DNA of 64,000 nucleotides from Taeniopygia guttata (taxonomy: Eukaryota; Chordata; Aves; Passeriformes; Estrildidae): the NCBI RefSeq assembly GCF_048771995.1, contig NC_133064.1, forward strand, positions 33,211,001 through 33,275,000, in the 5' to 3' direction. Every line of letters begins with the position of its first letter. Position 1 is the first letter of the stretch. Both the position numbers and the translations under genes were made by a program. This document shows, one piece after another, positions 32,318 to 42,640 of the stretch. The notes beneath the pieces are model-generated. The model did no database searches, was not told the DNA's origin, and saw nothing but the letters and a program-made list of their open reading frames with translations.

Positions 32318-34093
32318 TCACGGGGACGGTCCACGAGCATGTCCTGCAAACAAAAACTCACAGCTTTTCCTTAGTTTTGTTTTGAAGGTCAGGTTTATTG
32401 GCAGCAGTGATTGTGTGTCAGTGGCCCTTTCCTCCTGCAGCTTCAGTAGGATCCTCTCGGGCGTGCTTGGGGTGGAGGTGCCGCGGCGGGCTTTGCAGTG
32501 CCAGCGTCGGGGCCACAGGGCTTGGGGCAAGATCGAGCAGTCTGCTCCTGTGTCTGCGCAAAGCTGAAGCCCTATTAGGTGGGGGTCCTGACTGCCATAA
32601 AGGCGGCATGTCCCCCACACCCTCGGGGGCTCCTTCCCTATTTTCATGGCCAGGGTCACCCAGGGGTCCTGTTCTGGGGCGTCCCCTGCTGACCCTGCGG
32701 CACAGGCGCTGTCTGCAGTGGTAGTGGGTACGAAGGTACCGCGGGCTGTGTTTGGAAACTCTGCAATTGTGTCGCTGGCGGGGGTATGAAGTATGAGGGC
32801 TCCCCGCCCCACTCGGGGTTGGCATAGATGAGCCGCCTCGTATTTGCAGTGGGAGGAGGCTGCGTGCGGTCCGCACGCTCCCTCCCCCGTCCCGTTCCCC
32901 TGGGGCCGGGACCCGCATTCCTTGGCGAGACGCCCTTTTCTCCCGCAGCCCCAAAAGGATATTTTTCCCCAGCTGGTAAACTGAGCTGGTCCGTATTGTG
33001 ACCACTTTTCGGGGCGGCTTAGAGTTTTACTCGATTTTGTCTTAAATTGCCTTGGTTCTGTTTTCTCCATTTCGGAGTTCCGGGCGGCTCCCGCCGGCTC
33101 CTCCGAGCCGGCGGAGCTGCTGCCGGGCTCTGAGACGGAAGTCGAATGCCAGCGCACTTCCGGGGCTCGGTGCCTTTTTGTCCGGCTCCGAGCTCGCTCC
33201 TCCCCACGGGGGTGGCACCGCTCCCGCCCCCCCGGCTCGCCCTGCCTCCCGCAGGGGGTGGTTTCTCCCTTAAATGGTAGCAGCCTCAGGCGCAGCTGCC
33301 GATTGGCTCTCTGCCCTCTGCTGCTCTCCTCCCCTTTCTCCCGCGCACGCGCATTCCTGAAATCGCGCGGCTCTCGAGTTTTCGCGCCAAGACCGGCCGT
33401 GCCCCACCCCCCTCCGTGGCTGCCAGCGCCATTTTCAAAGGGGCAACGTGGCAGCGCGGTTAGCGTTTTCACCCGAGCCGCGGTTTCTGCGACTTTGGCT
33501 TCTCCTGCCAGCTCCTGCCAGAAGCACTTTGCGCGCCGTTGTACTTCCGGCGTCGGGCCGCGGACCGGCAGCGGGACGGACGGGGAAGCTGCGGTTTTTC
33601 GGGGGGTTTTCGCGGCGGGGGTTTTTCGGGGGGCTTCCGCGGCGGGGGTTGGGCTCTGATCTGAGGAGGGAGGTGACGCGCTGGGCCCCCCCGGATCTCC
33701 GTTCCCGGGCGGACCGTCTTCAGGGACGGTCTGCGCTTCCGCCCCCGCCCCGAGCTCGGGTCTAACTAATAAACACATACGCGCTGTACTCCGCGTCTCC
33801 TGCTTTTCTATTGCTCCGCGCGGGGCTTTCTCTACTTTGCCCCATGCCTTAATGCTCTCGCCACTGCCTGAGGATTTCGTTTCCCCGACCAGCGTGGCTG
33901 TGCACTTTTCCTATATTCCCGGATGCATGGCATCCACTGGGCATTCGGTTGCCCCAAGCTCAAGCAGCCTTGCTATGGCAAGATAAAAGTCCTTGAGCTT
34001 AAATTCGATATTCCATTGCTTATAACTCACACTTGCGACCCTGGCGACGCTGTCCATGACGCTCGCGGGTCCCGGGACGTCTCCCTGCGCCAA
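32318..34093 (-). pseudogene. gag-pro: gag-protease of the Phe provirus, capsid lost
   Basis: From 34093 the frame reads MAQGDVPGPASVMDSVARV and a matrix-like helical part (SYKQWNIEFKLKDFYLAIARLLELG), then a TAG at 33911-33913. It is open again for 486 codons to 32318. That part is Pro-, Arg- and Ser-rich and has no capsid homology region. It holds a worn zinc knuckle (FWGCGRKGRLAKEC: first Cys is Phe, His is Arg) and the protease site LCADTGADCSIL. Gag and protease share one frame here, although class II viruses normally shift by -1, so a deletion has probably joined them. GC-rich, unlike its neighbours. Confidence 0.8.
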
Positions 34094-34157
34094 GATACGG
34101 TCTGACCGCTCCGGCCGCTGCTCCTGTCCAGGCGTATCCCGTCACCCGAGCGGATTT

Positions 34158-34175
34158 TCCCGGGTTTCGGCACCA
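34158..34175 (-). promoter_or_regulatory. primer binding site, tRNA-Phe
   Basis: The minus strand reads TGGTGCCGAAACCCGGGA, four bases inside the 5' LTR. It matches the complement of the tRNA-Phe 3' end at all 18 positions as I know that tRNA. Phe primers are known from the HERV-F type but are uncommon. Confidence 0.88.
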
Positions 34176-34179
34176 AATA

Positions 34180-34525
34180 TGTTGCCTTTGTAAAAGACAA
34201 CTGGCGACCTGGTTCTAAGGAGGCAGCACGGCAGCCCGGTCTCGCCCGGGCTACTCGGACTAACGACACACGCTGGCACCAATGTGGCGGACGATCGAAA
34301 GCCTTTATTATCTCATCTCGTGGGTTTAAATAGCCTCGGGGGTCTTTGCTACGTCAGAGGGGGGTTGTGGGGTCTCAGGGGTTAGTCGGGAGTGGAAAAC
34401 TACTAAGACAGGTGTGGTCACATGCTTCTGGGGTTAATAGATAACGTGGGGCAGGGAGAAGGGGGGAAGGGTCTCTCTTTCCGTCACATCCCGTGATCTT
34501 CCGTTCGCCTGTCCCTACTACTACA
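34180..34525 (-). mobile_element. 5' LTR of the Phe provirus
   Basis: 346 bp, TGTTGCCTTTG to CTACTACTACA in plus reading, next to TSD copy 34526-34531. TATA-like GACTATTTAAACCC-type region on the minus strand near 34325 (here with GGCTATTTAAACC) and AATAAAGG near 34302. Confidence 0.93.
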
Positions 34526-34531
34526 GTGAAG

Positions 34532-36267
34532 TACTCACTTTGGATGCCTTTGCATCTTCTCAACAGGCGAGGGGCTGAGCCTCATGGAGTGAGTGTACCA
34601 GCCCAAAATTCATCGTCATCATTCGGTGATCCTGCGAGTATAGCAAATTGAGAGTTTGTTGGCACTGAGAGGCCCCACTCAGAGGGAGGTTGCTGACCAC
34701 AGCCTGCTGTGGTCCAGGAGACCTCAAAGGGTCTCAGTACCACTATTTATAGGGTTGCAAGAGAGTTGGCTTTAGTCATAATAATGTTTCATCCTGGCTG
34801 CACTTCAGGTCAGATAATTTATTTGAAAGTATGAGAACAAAAATATCATCCCACTTGGGTAGTTATATAGGCAAAAAAAAACCAAACAGGAACTTGTTAG
34901 ACAGCACAAGTTCCTGGAAACAGACACTGTTTCTGATAAACTCAAGAGGGGCTTAGTCCAAGTACAGTTTGTCAAGGCCAAGGCCTAATGAGCATTTCTG
35001 AGATCATAGTGCAGCTTGGGGGGGGGAAGGGGAGAATGTACCACCACAGCCTCCAATGGCTGATGACAGTCTGTGTATATAATTACTCTCTCCTTTTCAT
35101 GTTGGTGTACACTTAATTTTGCACATTTTTGGTGTTTAAAAAAGCTTAGGCCTTTGAAAATGTTGTAGCATATTCTGGTTTCAATTTTTTTAAAAGGGGT
35201 GGGGGTTTGAAAGCTACATTCTGAAATTATTCCAGCAATTCAGCTTGATTAAAGCAAGCATCAGCTTGAAAGGCAGGGACCATATTACAAGAACCACCAT
35301 ACTGTATGCTCTTCAGATTGTCAGCAGAATGTGGGGGGCAGAATGTCTGAAGCTACTAAAGAAAACCCCTAAAACAAAGAGAAGAAAGTGATTGGTAAAA
35401 TATCTGAATAGAGACAAGGTAAGGTGGCAGACCCAGTGAGTGAAGTCTTGGCCATATGAAGTGAATGGTAAAAATCCCACTGACTGCAGTATTGTCAGGA
35501 TTTCACTTGATTTCTGCCTATGAAGTGTATTTGCTATAAAGCTCTGAAATGAAGCTTCCTTCAAGATGTGTCCTTCCTTTTGCTATTTACTCCTCCTAAT
35601 TCAATTCATTTTACTAACATGATCTATGAGGAGGCACTTGGTCAGCTAGTAGATGGTATTGTCAGGAAATCTCTCATGACATTGTTGAAAATGGTGGCTA
35701 TCTGCCATAAAATGGTGACTGAAACAACATGGTGGATCCTGTGCATTTAGTGGGAGGAAGGCTTCCTGCTCTGACATCCTTCTGGGATAAAGAGGAAGAG
35801 GTGGCTGGTCAGCCAATCACAGAGGTACCTGAGAACATGTGGATATGACAGTGTCAAAAACCAGCCATTAGCCAAACACAGAGCAGTATAAAAAAACCAC
35901 ATGGGTTATGATGTTTAACATAATGGCAGCTCCCTGCCATAAAATGACAAATGAAATAAAATGTCAGGTCCCCTGTGTATGTAGAGGGAAGGTACTTCCT
36001 GGTCTGATTTACTTCCCGGTGAACTGGGAGAAGCAGCTGATCCTGCCATCCAATCATAACAGACCACAAGGGCAGAAGAAGACACTGTCTTTTGGGGCAA
36101 GTGGAACACATGGCTGCCTGAAGCAGGGCAGTACTTCAGATGGAAATTGGTGGCATGGCACTTGTCACTTATATACCAATTGTCCCTATACTCTGCCTGT
36201 GGATTCTCTATACCCATGGTTCCAAAACCCTAGAGGTTGACTTTGGGCCTCTCCAGGTTTATTCTGC
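34532..36267. other. unassigned, with a worn tandem duplication
   Basis: No supported ORF. 35682-35790 and 35910-36010 are diverged copies (both have GCCATAAAATG followed by GT..GGAGGG/AGAGGGAAGG and CTTCCTG): TGGTGGCTATCTGCCATAAA versus ATGGCAGCTCCCTGCCATAA. The spacing is about 230 bp. Probably an old LTR with an internal repeat. Confidence 0.4.
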
Positions 36268-36988
36268 TGTCATGGTTTAACCCCAGGCAACAACTAAGCG
36301 CCATGCAGCTACTCAGTCACTCCCCTCAGATGGAATGGGGGAGACAATCCGAAGAATAAATGTGAGAGAACTCATGTGCTGAGATAAAGTGCGGGAGCGT
36401 GTTTTTTATTCTTTCAGTGACTGTTCACACCCCCTCCCCCCCTATCTCACTCCTAACCCCCTTTTCTCCAAGATGTGAATCCTCCCTTCCCCTGCCTCCT
36501 TCCCTGCCTCTTTTCCCCAGAACAGTCCCTGTCTATTTAGTGAGGTTCAACACCCTATTGGTTACCTTGTGTTACTCCACTCCCCTGTTTCCCCTGATAA
36601 GTTTATAATATGTTAGTCCTGCCCCAAACTCCTCCCCTGTTATTCCCCTATTGGTTGCTGTTCCTATACCCCTCCTCATAAGTTCTTGTATAAAACATCT
36701 GTCCGCCCGCCCCAAGGGGTCTTGGGGCACGCAAAATAAACCGATCCTGTTCACCCCCAAGTCCCGTGCCGCCTCCATCTGTCCCCGCGCCGACAACTGG
36801 GACTGCAGAGATTCACAGGGGGACCGGCCGCCCCCTCCTCTTCCCTCACCGCCCAGCACGCCCACGCTCGGGGTGTTGCGGTGAAAGGCTGCCAACCTCA
36901 ACGCAACAATAAAGACAGTTCAATTGGTGAAGCAAAAGTCAGGCATGCAAGCAAAGCAAAATTCACTTGTCGCAGTGATTGACAAGGG
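36268..36988. mobile_element. LTR fragment (TGTCATGGTTTAACC type) split by a solo LTR
   Basis: 36268-36389 begins TGTCATGGTTTAACCCC and continues TCACTCCCCTCAGATGG and AATAAATGTGAGAGAAC. After the inserted LTR (36390-36908) it resumes as GACAGTTCAATTGGTGAAGC up to about 36988, where another LTR starts. This terminus is widespread in passerine class II LTRs as far as I know. It is truncated on the right. Confidence 0.6.
36390..36908 (+). mobile_element. solo LTR, TSD ATAAAG
   Basis: Begins TGCGGGAGCGTG and ends CTCAACGCAACA, 519 bp, with TSD ATAAAG at 36384-36389 and 36909-36914. TATA-like CTTGTATAAAACATC near 36684 and GCAAAATAAACCG near 36733 on the plus strand. Confidence 0.92.
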
Positions 36989-37196
36989 TGTTGGCCAACC
37001 AAATAATCCCTCAATGCTGCAGTCACCTCACTGGCCAGGACCTGAAGGGGGCATGGGATTAAAACCACTGAGAACACCCAGACCGGGTCTTTCAAACGCC
37101 CTTTATAAGGAAGGGTTTGGTGAATAAATGCTCTCTGTGCCACATGAAGTTTTGGGGTGAGTGTTTCTGTCTCCTTGTGCCCTCACACCGTACACA
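36989..37196 (+). mobile_element. probable short LTR
   Basis: TGTTGGCCAACCAAATAATC start, CCCTTTATAAGGAAG (TATA-like, 37101), GTGAATAAATGCTC (polyA signal, 37121), and an end near ACCGTACACA. TSD not found. Confidence 0.5.
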
Positions 37197-37212
37197 TGAC
37201 TCCAATATTCAC

Positions 37213-37290
37213 TCACTACTTAGAATCATAGAATTATTAAGAATAGAAAAGACCACCAAGATCATCAAGTTCAACCTTTGACCAAATACC
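37213..37290 (-). mobile_element. CR1 LINE 3' end fragment
   Basis: AGAATCATAGAATTATTAAG followed by GAAAAGACCACCAAGATCATC and AAGTTCAACC. This is the reverse complement of the conserved CR1 3' region, so the element is on the minus strand and only its tail remains. CR1 is the dominant LINE of birds. Confidence 0.85.
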
Positions 37291-37292
37291 AC

Positions 37293-38866
37293 TGTGTTGG
37301 TTTTGCAGAGCCTGCTTTTTGGGAATGGCGAGGCCACAAAGGTGGCTTCTGTGAGAAGCTGCTAGAAGCTTCCACCATGTCCAGCAGAGCCAATCCCTGG
37401 TGGGTCTGTGTATAGACCAAGACTGGGACAATTAGAGATAGTGCTAACCCCTTTGTGATAACATATTTAAGAAGAAATCAAAACAAAAGTAGTGGTGCAG
37501 TTGTAATTCCAGCTAGAGAAGGGGAGGAGGTGAGAACATGTGATAAAAACAACAAGCAGGCACCAAGGTCAGTGAAGAAGGAGGGGGAGGAGGTACTCTA
37601 GGTGCCAGAGCCAAGATTCCTCTTCAGGCCATGGTGATGACCATGGTGAAGCACGCTGTCCCTGGGCAGCCCATGGAGGACCACAGGGGGTGATGTGATC
37701 CACCCGCAGCCCATGGAGGAGGAGCCCACACTTGAGTGGGTGGATGCCTAGAGGAGGCTGTGATCCAGTGGGTGACCCGGTAGGGAGAGGGGGCCTCTGT
37801 GGAAAGGACTGATGGCTGGTTTGTGAGCCAGAGAGAGTTGGTTGGAGAAGAGGCTGATAAGAGTCACATTTACCCCTGAAAGGAATTCTACCTAGGTAGT
37901 CGACATGGAAACCAAGAAGAAGAAAAGATAAGGGGGGCCTGAAGTTGGACGTTAGCTGAAAACAGTGGTGGAGACCTGTCTTGGTTTGAAAAGACAGATG
38001 TCTGCTAAGGAAGGCAGGAGACCCCCCCTGAAATGGGAAATGTAAACCCTCTCCCTCCAAATTGCTATAATTTTGAAATTAAGGGGGGCTTTCAGGCAAA
38101 GATATAGGAGCAGGAATAACAGTTCTTTATTAGGGAAGAAAATACAAATAAAAGAAACAATTCAGTAATGCAAAACAACACTGACAGAGTCAGAATACGA
38201 CCTGACACCCTGTTGATCAAGGTGTTGGTAGCAGTCCAACTTAAATGGTGGCTGCAGTCCTCCTGGAGTGTCAGGTGTGGTTCTGTTAAAATAGTGATCC
38301 TGTAGAAGGGTGTAGTCTTCCTCTGAATATCCAGTGGTGGTATAGATGGGCCTGGTCTTCCTCTGGGAATCCAGTGGAAAAGGCAGCTGCTCCTCTGGGA
38401 ATCCAGTGGAAAGGCTGCTCTGGTGTCCTGTAGGAATGTGCCCCCTGTTGACAGAGTAAACAAGTTACCCTTTTGTCTCCTTAAAAAGGACAAAAGCCCA
38501 GAAGTTTCTCTAGTCAATTTGGTTAAAAGACACCTCATAGGACCTTGGAGACTTCACCTCAAACTTAAGGATAGCTCATTGGACAGGAGCCAAAAAGTCC
38601 TGCCTAAGCAATTCACTAGAAAAGAAAAGAACAAAAGAAGTAAATTGCTTTTGTGAAGTGTTTTAGCAGGTGCAAGAACCTCTTGCCCTGGCTCAGTTTT
38701 TCTCTCTAAAGGGCTTTTTTCTTTTGCCTTTTATTAAAACCTTTTTTTTCCCAACACTGTCACAGGAGCCATCCTGCTACTTTATACCACCTGAGGTAGC
38801 TGAGCTATCAAGGGTATGATGTTTGCCTATGAGAGCCTATAAGACCAGGCTCGAATAAATGAAACA
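37293..38866 (+). mobile_element. LTR of a plus-strand provirus, with a nested LTR
   Basis: TGTGTTGGTTTTGCAGAGCC start; CAGCCCATGGAGGA occurs three times as an internal repeat near 37660-37720. The end is CGAATAAATGAAACA at 38866, where a leader begins. Interrupted from 37977 by another LTR. The combination of AATAAA close to the end, then a leader and a gag start at 39262, makes this a 5' LTR. Confidence 0.6.
37977..38660 (-). mobile_element. nested LTR, minus, right edge approximate
   Basis: TGTCTTGGTTTGAAAAGACA start in plus reading; AATTTTGAAATTAAGG; the minus-strand AATAAAGAAC in CAGTTCTTTATTAGGG near 38122. I cannot place the right end exactly; similarity to an LTR layout fades near 38660. 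Confidence 0.55.
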
Positions 38867-39332
38867 TTTGGTGCCTGGACAGGATTTCTCATATTGAGGG
38901 ACGCTGTATGGGATATTTTTGATTGGCCCTTGATCAAAATAGGACATTTTTCCTTGGTCTGGCGTTTTGGGGAGCAGGCCTGCGACTGGGGTTTTGTGGC
39001 ACCAAAAACGAAAGAAACACCCAGGTTACGGAGGATGTGAGGCTATCAGAGGGGTTCTCAGATCAAAGCCCAAAACGGTGAGAAGGGGCTGAAAACTGGG
39101 ATGGGCTGGAGAACACACTGCAAAGTCCTAAGGACATCTTCAGAGAGAGAGCTGCAATTGTCTGAGCCAAGGCTGAGACGACACCGCTGCATTTCCAGAC
39201 CCGTGGAGGAGACCAAGGAGGACAACTTGTCTGAAAACCATCAGTTGGTGAGTAAGAGAGAATGGGAAACAAGCTGTCTGTAGCTGAGCAGGATCTTTAT
39301 TTTTTTTTTAACTACAAATTAGAAATTCAAGA
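38867..39332 (+). pseudogene. gag: leader and gag start of a provirus cut by the D LTR
   Basis: 38869-38886 reads TGGTGCCTGGACAGGATT at the position of a primer site, but I could not name the tRNA. Leader with a donor-like GGTGAGTAAG at 39247. ATG at 39262 opens MGNKLSVAEQDLY, with Gly-2 as for a myristoylated gag. The family D LTR interrupts it at 39333 after about 24 codons. Confidence 0.5.
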
Positions 39333-39952
39333 TGTGAAAAATGCATACTTTATGATTGGCTTTTCACAAATATTACAATAAATATCATATGTGTAATGTT
39401 AGAAAATTATGTTGTATTAATTCTCTTAAGTAATGTGTTAAATATATTTTTAGGTTATAACACAATGTTAAAATAGAAACTATGCTATGTAAGATACTTT
39501 TTAACTAGCTCAAGAAAGAGATGAGATAATCAAGAAATTCTTCGCACAGAGATAACAGCGAAAGGGCCCATAAAGAGTTACTGCATCCTTATCGGAAAAG
39601 ACAAACATTCTTCCACCTTCTCTCCGTCTTTATGGAACCACCAGGATTAAGGGGAAGAAGTTGACAAAAACCAGAAAAGTTCTTAATTTGCAAGGAATTT
39701 ATGCATCATGTATGAGATATATGAATATGCAACAGGCTATTGCTTTTAAGGCTATTCCTTTGTTCACAAGGCATGTTTTTGGCAGTTTAGTGCTCAAAAA
39801 CATCCGGACATCCATAATTCTTTGCTTTTTATTGTCTTGTAATTATCCAAACTCTAAATTTTCATTACTCTAATTGTATTACTATTTTTATAACCATTTT
39901 ATTATGATTAAACTTTTAAAATTCTAAAAACAAGTGATTGGTGTTTTTCACA
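39333..39952 (+). mobile_element. 5' LTR, family D (iMet-primer provirus)
   Basis: TGTGAAAAATGCATAC start, GTGTTTTTCACA end (inverted termini), 620 bp. The copies at 21293-21898 (solo), 15063-15678 and 2700-3198 define the family. It is followed at 4 bp by a primer site, so it is a 5' LTR. Left flank CAAGA; the partner flank is not seen. Confidence 0.85.
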
Positions 39953-39956
39953 ATTA

Positions 39957-39974
39957 TGGTAGTAGAGGATGGTT
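39957..39974 (+). promoter_or_regulatory. primer binding site, initiator tRNA-Met type
   Basis: TGGTAGTAGAGGATGGTT, complementary to the initiator tRNA-Met 3' end at 17 of 18 positions as I know that tRNA (position 7 differs). This primer is common in LTR retrotransposons but unusual for vertebrate ERVs. Confidence 0.75.
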
Positions 39975-41589
39975 TGGAACACCTCTCTGCTGGTGCCTTA
40001 GGAGAGACAGGGTGAGTAAGACATGTCCTGCCCTGATTAGGCAGCCTCACTCTGTTTCCTCGGTGTGTGACCGACAGACGCAGGTTACAATCCAGGGGTG
40101 GGACAAAAGGAGGCAATAAAAGGGAAAAGGGAAAGGATTCCCTAAAACCGCAGTAATTGGCCCCTAAGACTAAAGTGTACATGAAGAACCAAGACCTAAG
40201 GACAAAGGATAGGTAAGTATTTGTTGGGACAGGGTGGATAAGGGAGGGATGAATGTGTGCGAATGAGAGGCAGGCTGGTTATCCCAGACTTGCCAAGTGA
40301 GAGCAGTCTCCCATGCTGCATTTCTGTCTTTTTCGCAAGAAAAGTGTCCAGTAAAGAGACAAAGTGAATGCTAACAAAAGAGTGGGAGAATCCCCCTGGG
40401 GAAACTGGGACTGGGTCTCAGGGAAGGAGTGGGACCCCTTGGGGAGAAGAAAAAGAGGGTTTTCCTGGCATAATCCATGGGGAGAAAAAAAAAAAAAAGG
40501 TAAAAGGAGAGTTTTCTTTGCATAATTCATTGGGGAAAAATAAAAGGTAAAATGTGTGGGAGGGGCCACTAAAAATTCTGGATTGAGGGATAAGAGTGCC
40601 CAAGAGCATCCAGGATTCAAACCTGCTGGGTTGAGGGATTAACATTCTAAGAGCATCCAGGGTTGCTGGAGTGAGGATATGCCCAAGAGGATTTGGGGTT
40701 GGACAACACAGCTGGACTGAGGGATAAAAATATCCAAGGGGATCTGGGGTTGAAAAACACAGCTGGATTGAGGGATATCAAAGAACACTGGGACTGGCCA
40801 GTAACACCTAAAAGTGTAATTAGGTGAATTGAAAGGTACCTTGTTGTCTTATTGTGGTTGTGAGGGTGGGTCCCACACCAACAAGCCGTTTCCCCTGCGG
40901 GTGGGGGCTGAGACAAAACTCTCAAAACAAGCCTTGTTCCCCCGGGCGTGAGGGGGAAGCTGTGACTACAAGGTGTGAGTCGCATGCAGCCAGCCTCAAA
41001 GGTTAATTGGCACCAGAGGCAACCAAATTCAGGGCACTTCCCAGAGGCCTAGCGGTAGTGAAGCCCAGAGAGGCTGCCCCCAAAGCATGGATGGCTCAGT
41101 ATCGTAGGACCTTTTTAAATGGGGAGTCCAGATCAGGCAAGGTACGGAGGTCTGAACCCCTGACTCTGAAGCTATCTCTAGGGAAGACGGATAGCCAAAC
41201 CTCGGGGAGGTGAAAGGGGTCAGGGTGGGGGCTTACACAATCTGCGATTCTCTGGCAACAGAAATCCCTTCGTGTAAGTCTAAGAGGTTTGCTAACGTTT
41301 CCTTCCTTTGTGCAATAAAATAAAGGGAAATGTAAAGTATGAATGAACAGGCCAGAGGGTGTCAATGTGTGTGAGAGTGAGTGAGAAATAAAGATGAGTA
41401 AATGTAGATGAATGGAAGTATATGCAATGTAGATTGTTTATTTTGAGCTTTACTTTATTTCCTTGGAGGGAGGTGGATTGTGTTAAATGGTATTGTGAGA
41501 TAAAACATTTTTTTTGCACAGGTAGTCGAAAGAAGGTGTTATTCAGGTTCTTAGAGAAAGTGGGAAACAGGCATGGGATGAATAGATAA
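39975..41589 (+). other. long leader of the iMet-primer provirus
   Basis: A donor-like AGGTAAGTAT at 40211-40220. Degenerate repeats at 40560-40790: units with GGATTGAGGGATA, followed by AAGAGCATCCAGG or AAGGGGATCTGGGGTTG, four to five times. No long ORF. The leader continues past the minus provirus to the gag ATG at 47209, giving about 1.65 kb in total. Confidence 0.65.
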
Positions 41590-42265
41590 TGAAATGAACA
41601 GGGTCTATCTATGCCTTTATTAATGTTCAGCTCTTTATTAAAAAGTCAGCTCGGCAGAGGGCTTGACACGGAGCTCGCCCCCACTGTTGTAGCTTTTTCC
41701 TGGTAGCCGAAGGGTGAGAAGGCATGCAGAATCTGTCCCTGGAGACTCCGTGGCACCCTGGTAGCTGGAGGTGTGCAGTCTGTATCTGAAGTCCCGATCA
41801 GCATACCGTCCTCTCTCCTTTCCTCCTGGCACACTGGTAGCCAAAGGGTGAGGGGATGTGCAGAGCCTGCTGCCAAAGTCCAGCAGCAGCTATCCCCTCT
41901 CCTTCCCTCTTGGTAACACCAGGAAGAGTGTGTTTCTTTGTGCCTGCTTCCCACAGCCCAGTCCAGTCTGGTCATCTGCAGGTTCTGGTGACAGGTCAAA
42001 CACAGACTAGGGATGTGGTTCCCTTTTCCCCAACCAGCACACCCATCCAGCCCCCTCCACTGCGCCCAGCCTTCCATTTAGGGGTTTTTTCATGCCCAAA
42101 ACCCCCTCCCATGATTCCACTGGTCTTCCTATTTTGCATCCCAGTCCTAGAATGGCAGTGAGGGTGGGGGGTAGGTGATTCCCAGGAGCAATTAGCTAAT
42201 TAACATTTCAGTGTCAGTACTTAGTTCAAGTCAAGTGTCCCAGCAAGGCTGTTTTGTTCATAACA
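41590..42265 (-). mobile_element. 3' LTR of the Pro-primer provirus
   Basis: Plus reading TGAAATGAACAGGG to TTGTTCATAACA. Minus-strand AATAAAGAGC in GCTCTTTATTAAAAAG. On the minus strand a purine tract (AGAGGAAGGATT) precedes it. It differs from 46522-47192 by a few percent, including a 4-bp TATC duplication at the left. Confidence 0.92.
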
Positions 42266-42360
42266 AATCCTTCCTCTATTTCTTTGATCGGGCTTAAGCC
42301 CGCATCAACTTACAGTCTCTGGCTTTTGAGGTTTAGTTTCTTTGGGTAAAACTCCTAATT

Positions 42361-42640
42361 CCATATATCAGCTTCTAACAAGTCTTCTTTAAAGTTAATT
42401 TTAAGTCTTTTGGTCCCTTAATTACTGTCCATGCACAAGACGAGGTGGGTTGGGTGACTCTCTAAAGGACACTTATTCTTCTTAAATAGTTACAAAGTAC
42501 TTAAACTTTGACTATGGTACTTTAACTCAGAAGTGGTTATTACCACCTTACCGTATATCAGCTTCTAGCAAGTCTTCTTTAAAGTTAATTTTAAGTCTCC
42601 TGGTCCCTTAATTACCGTCTATGCACAAGAGGAGGTGGGT
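42361..42640. repeat. 90-bp direct repeat, 190 bp apart
   Basis: 42361-42450 and 42551-42640 share ATATCAGCTTCTA, GTCTTCTTTAAAGTTAATTT and TGGTCCCTTAATTAC with about 10% difference. The right copy runs into the integrase C-terminus, so a piece around the pol end was duplicated. Confidence 0.85.

Larger units (their letters stand above)
30533..34525 (-). mobile_element. young provirus, minus, tRNA-Phe primer, TSD GTGAAG
   Basis: Two 346-bp LTRs flank a 3.3-kb interior, with GTGAAG at 30527-30532 and 34526-34531. The minus strand carries in order: primer site, matrix-like gag, Pro/Arg-rich region, nucleocapsid, protease, a piece of surface unit, and a whole transmembrane unit. Capsid, RT, RNase H and integrase are missing. 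Only three LTR differences are visible, so this is the youngest full insertion in the window. A 6-bp TSD and DTGAD protease point to class II, while env is gamma type. Confidence 0.93.

Noticed and set aside
32398..33765. Plus-strand ORFs opposite the gag-protease frame of the Phe provirus
   Set aside because: GC-rich sequence keeps the antisense strand open; the minus frame carries the zinc knuckle and DTGAD, the plus frames nothing.
38869..38886. Possible tRNA-His or Leu primer site after the LTR ending at 38866
   Set aside because: TGGTGCC is suggestive, but the rest does not match a tRNA I can name; kept as position only.
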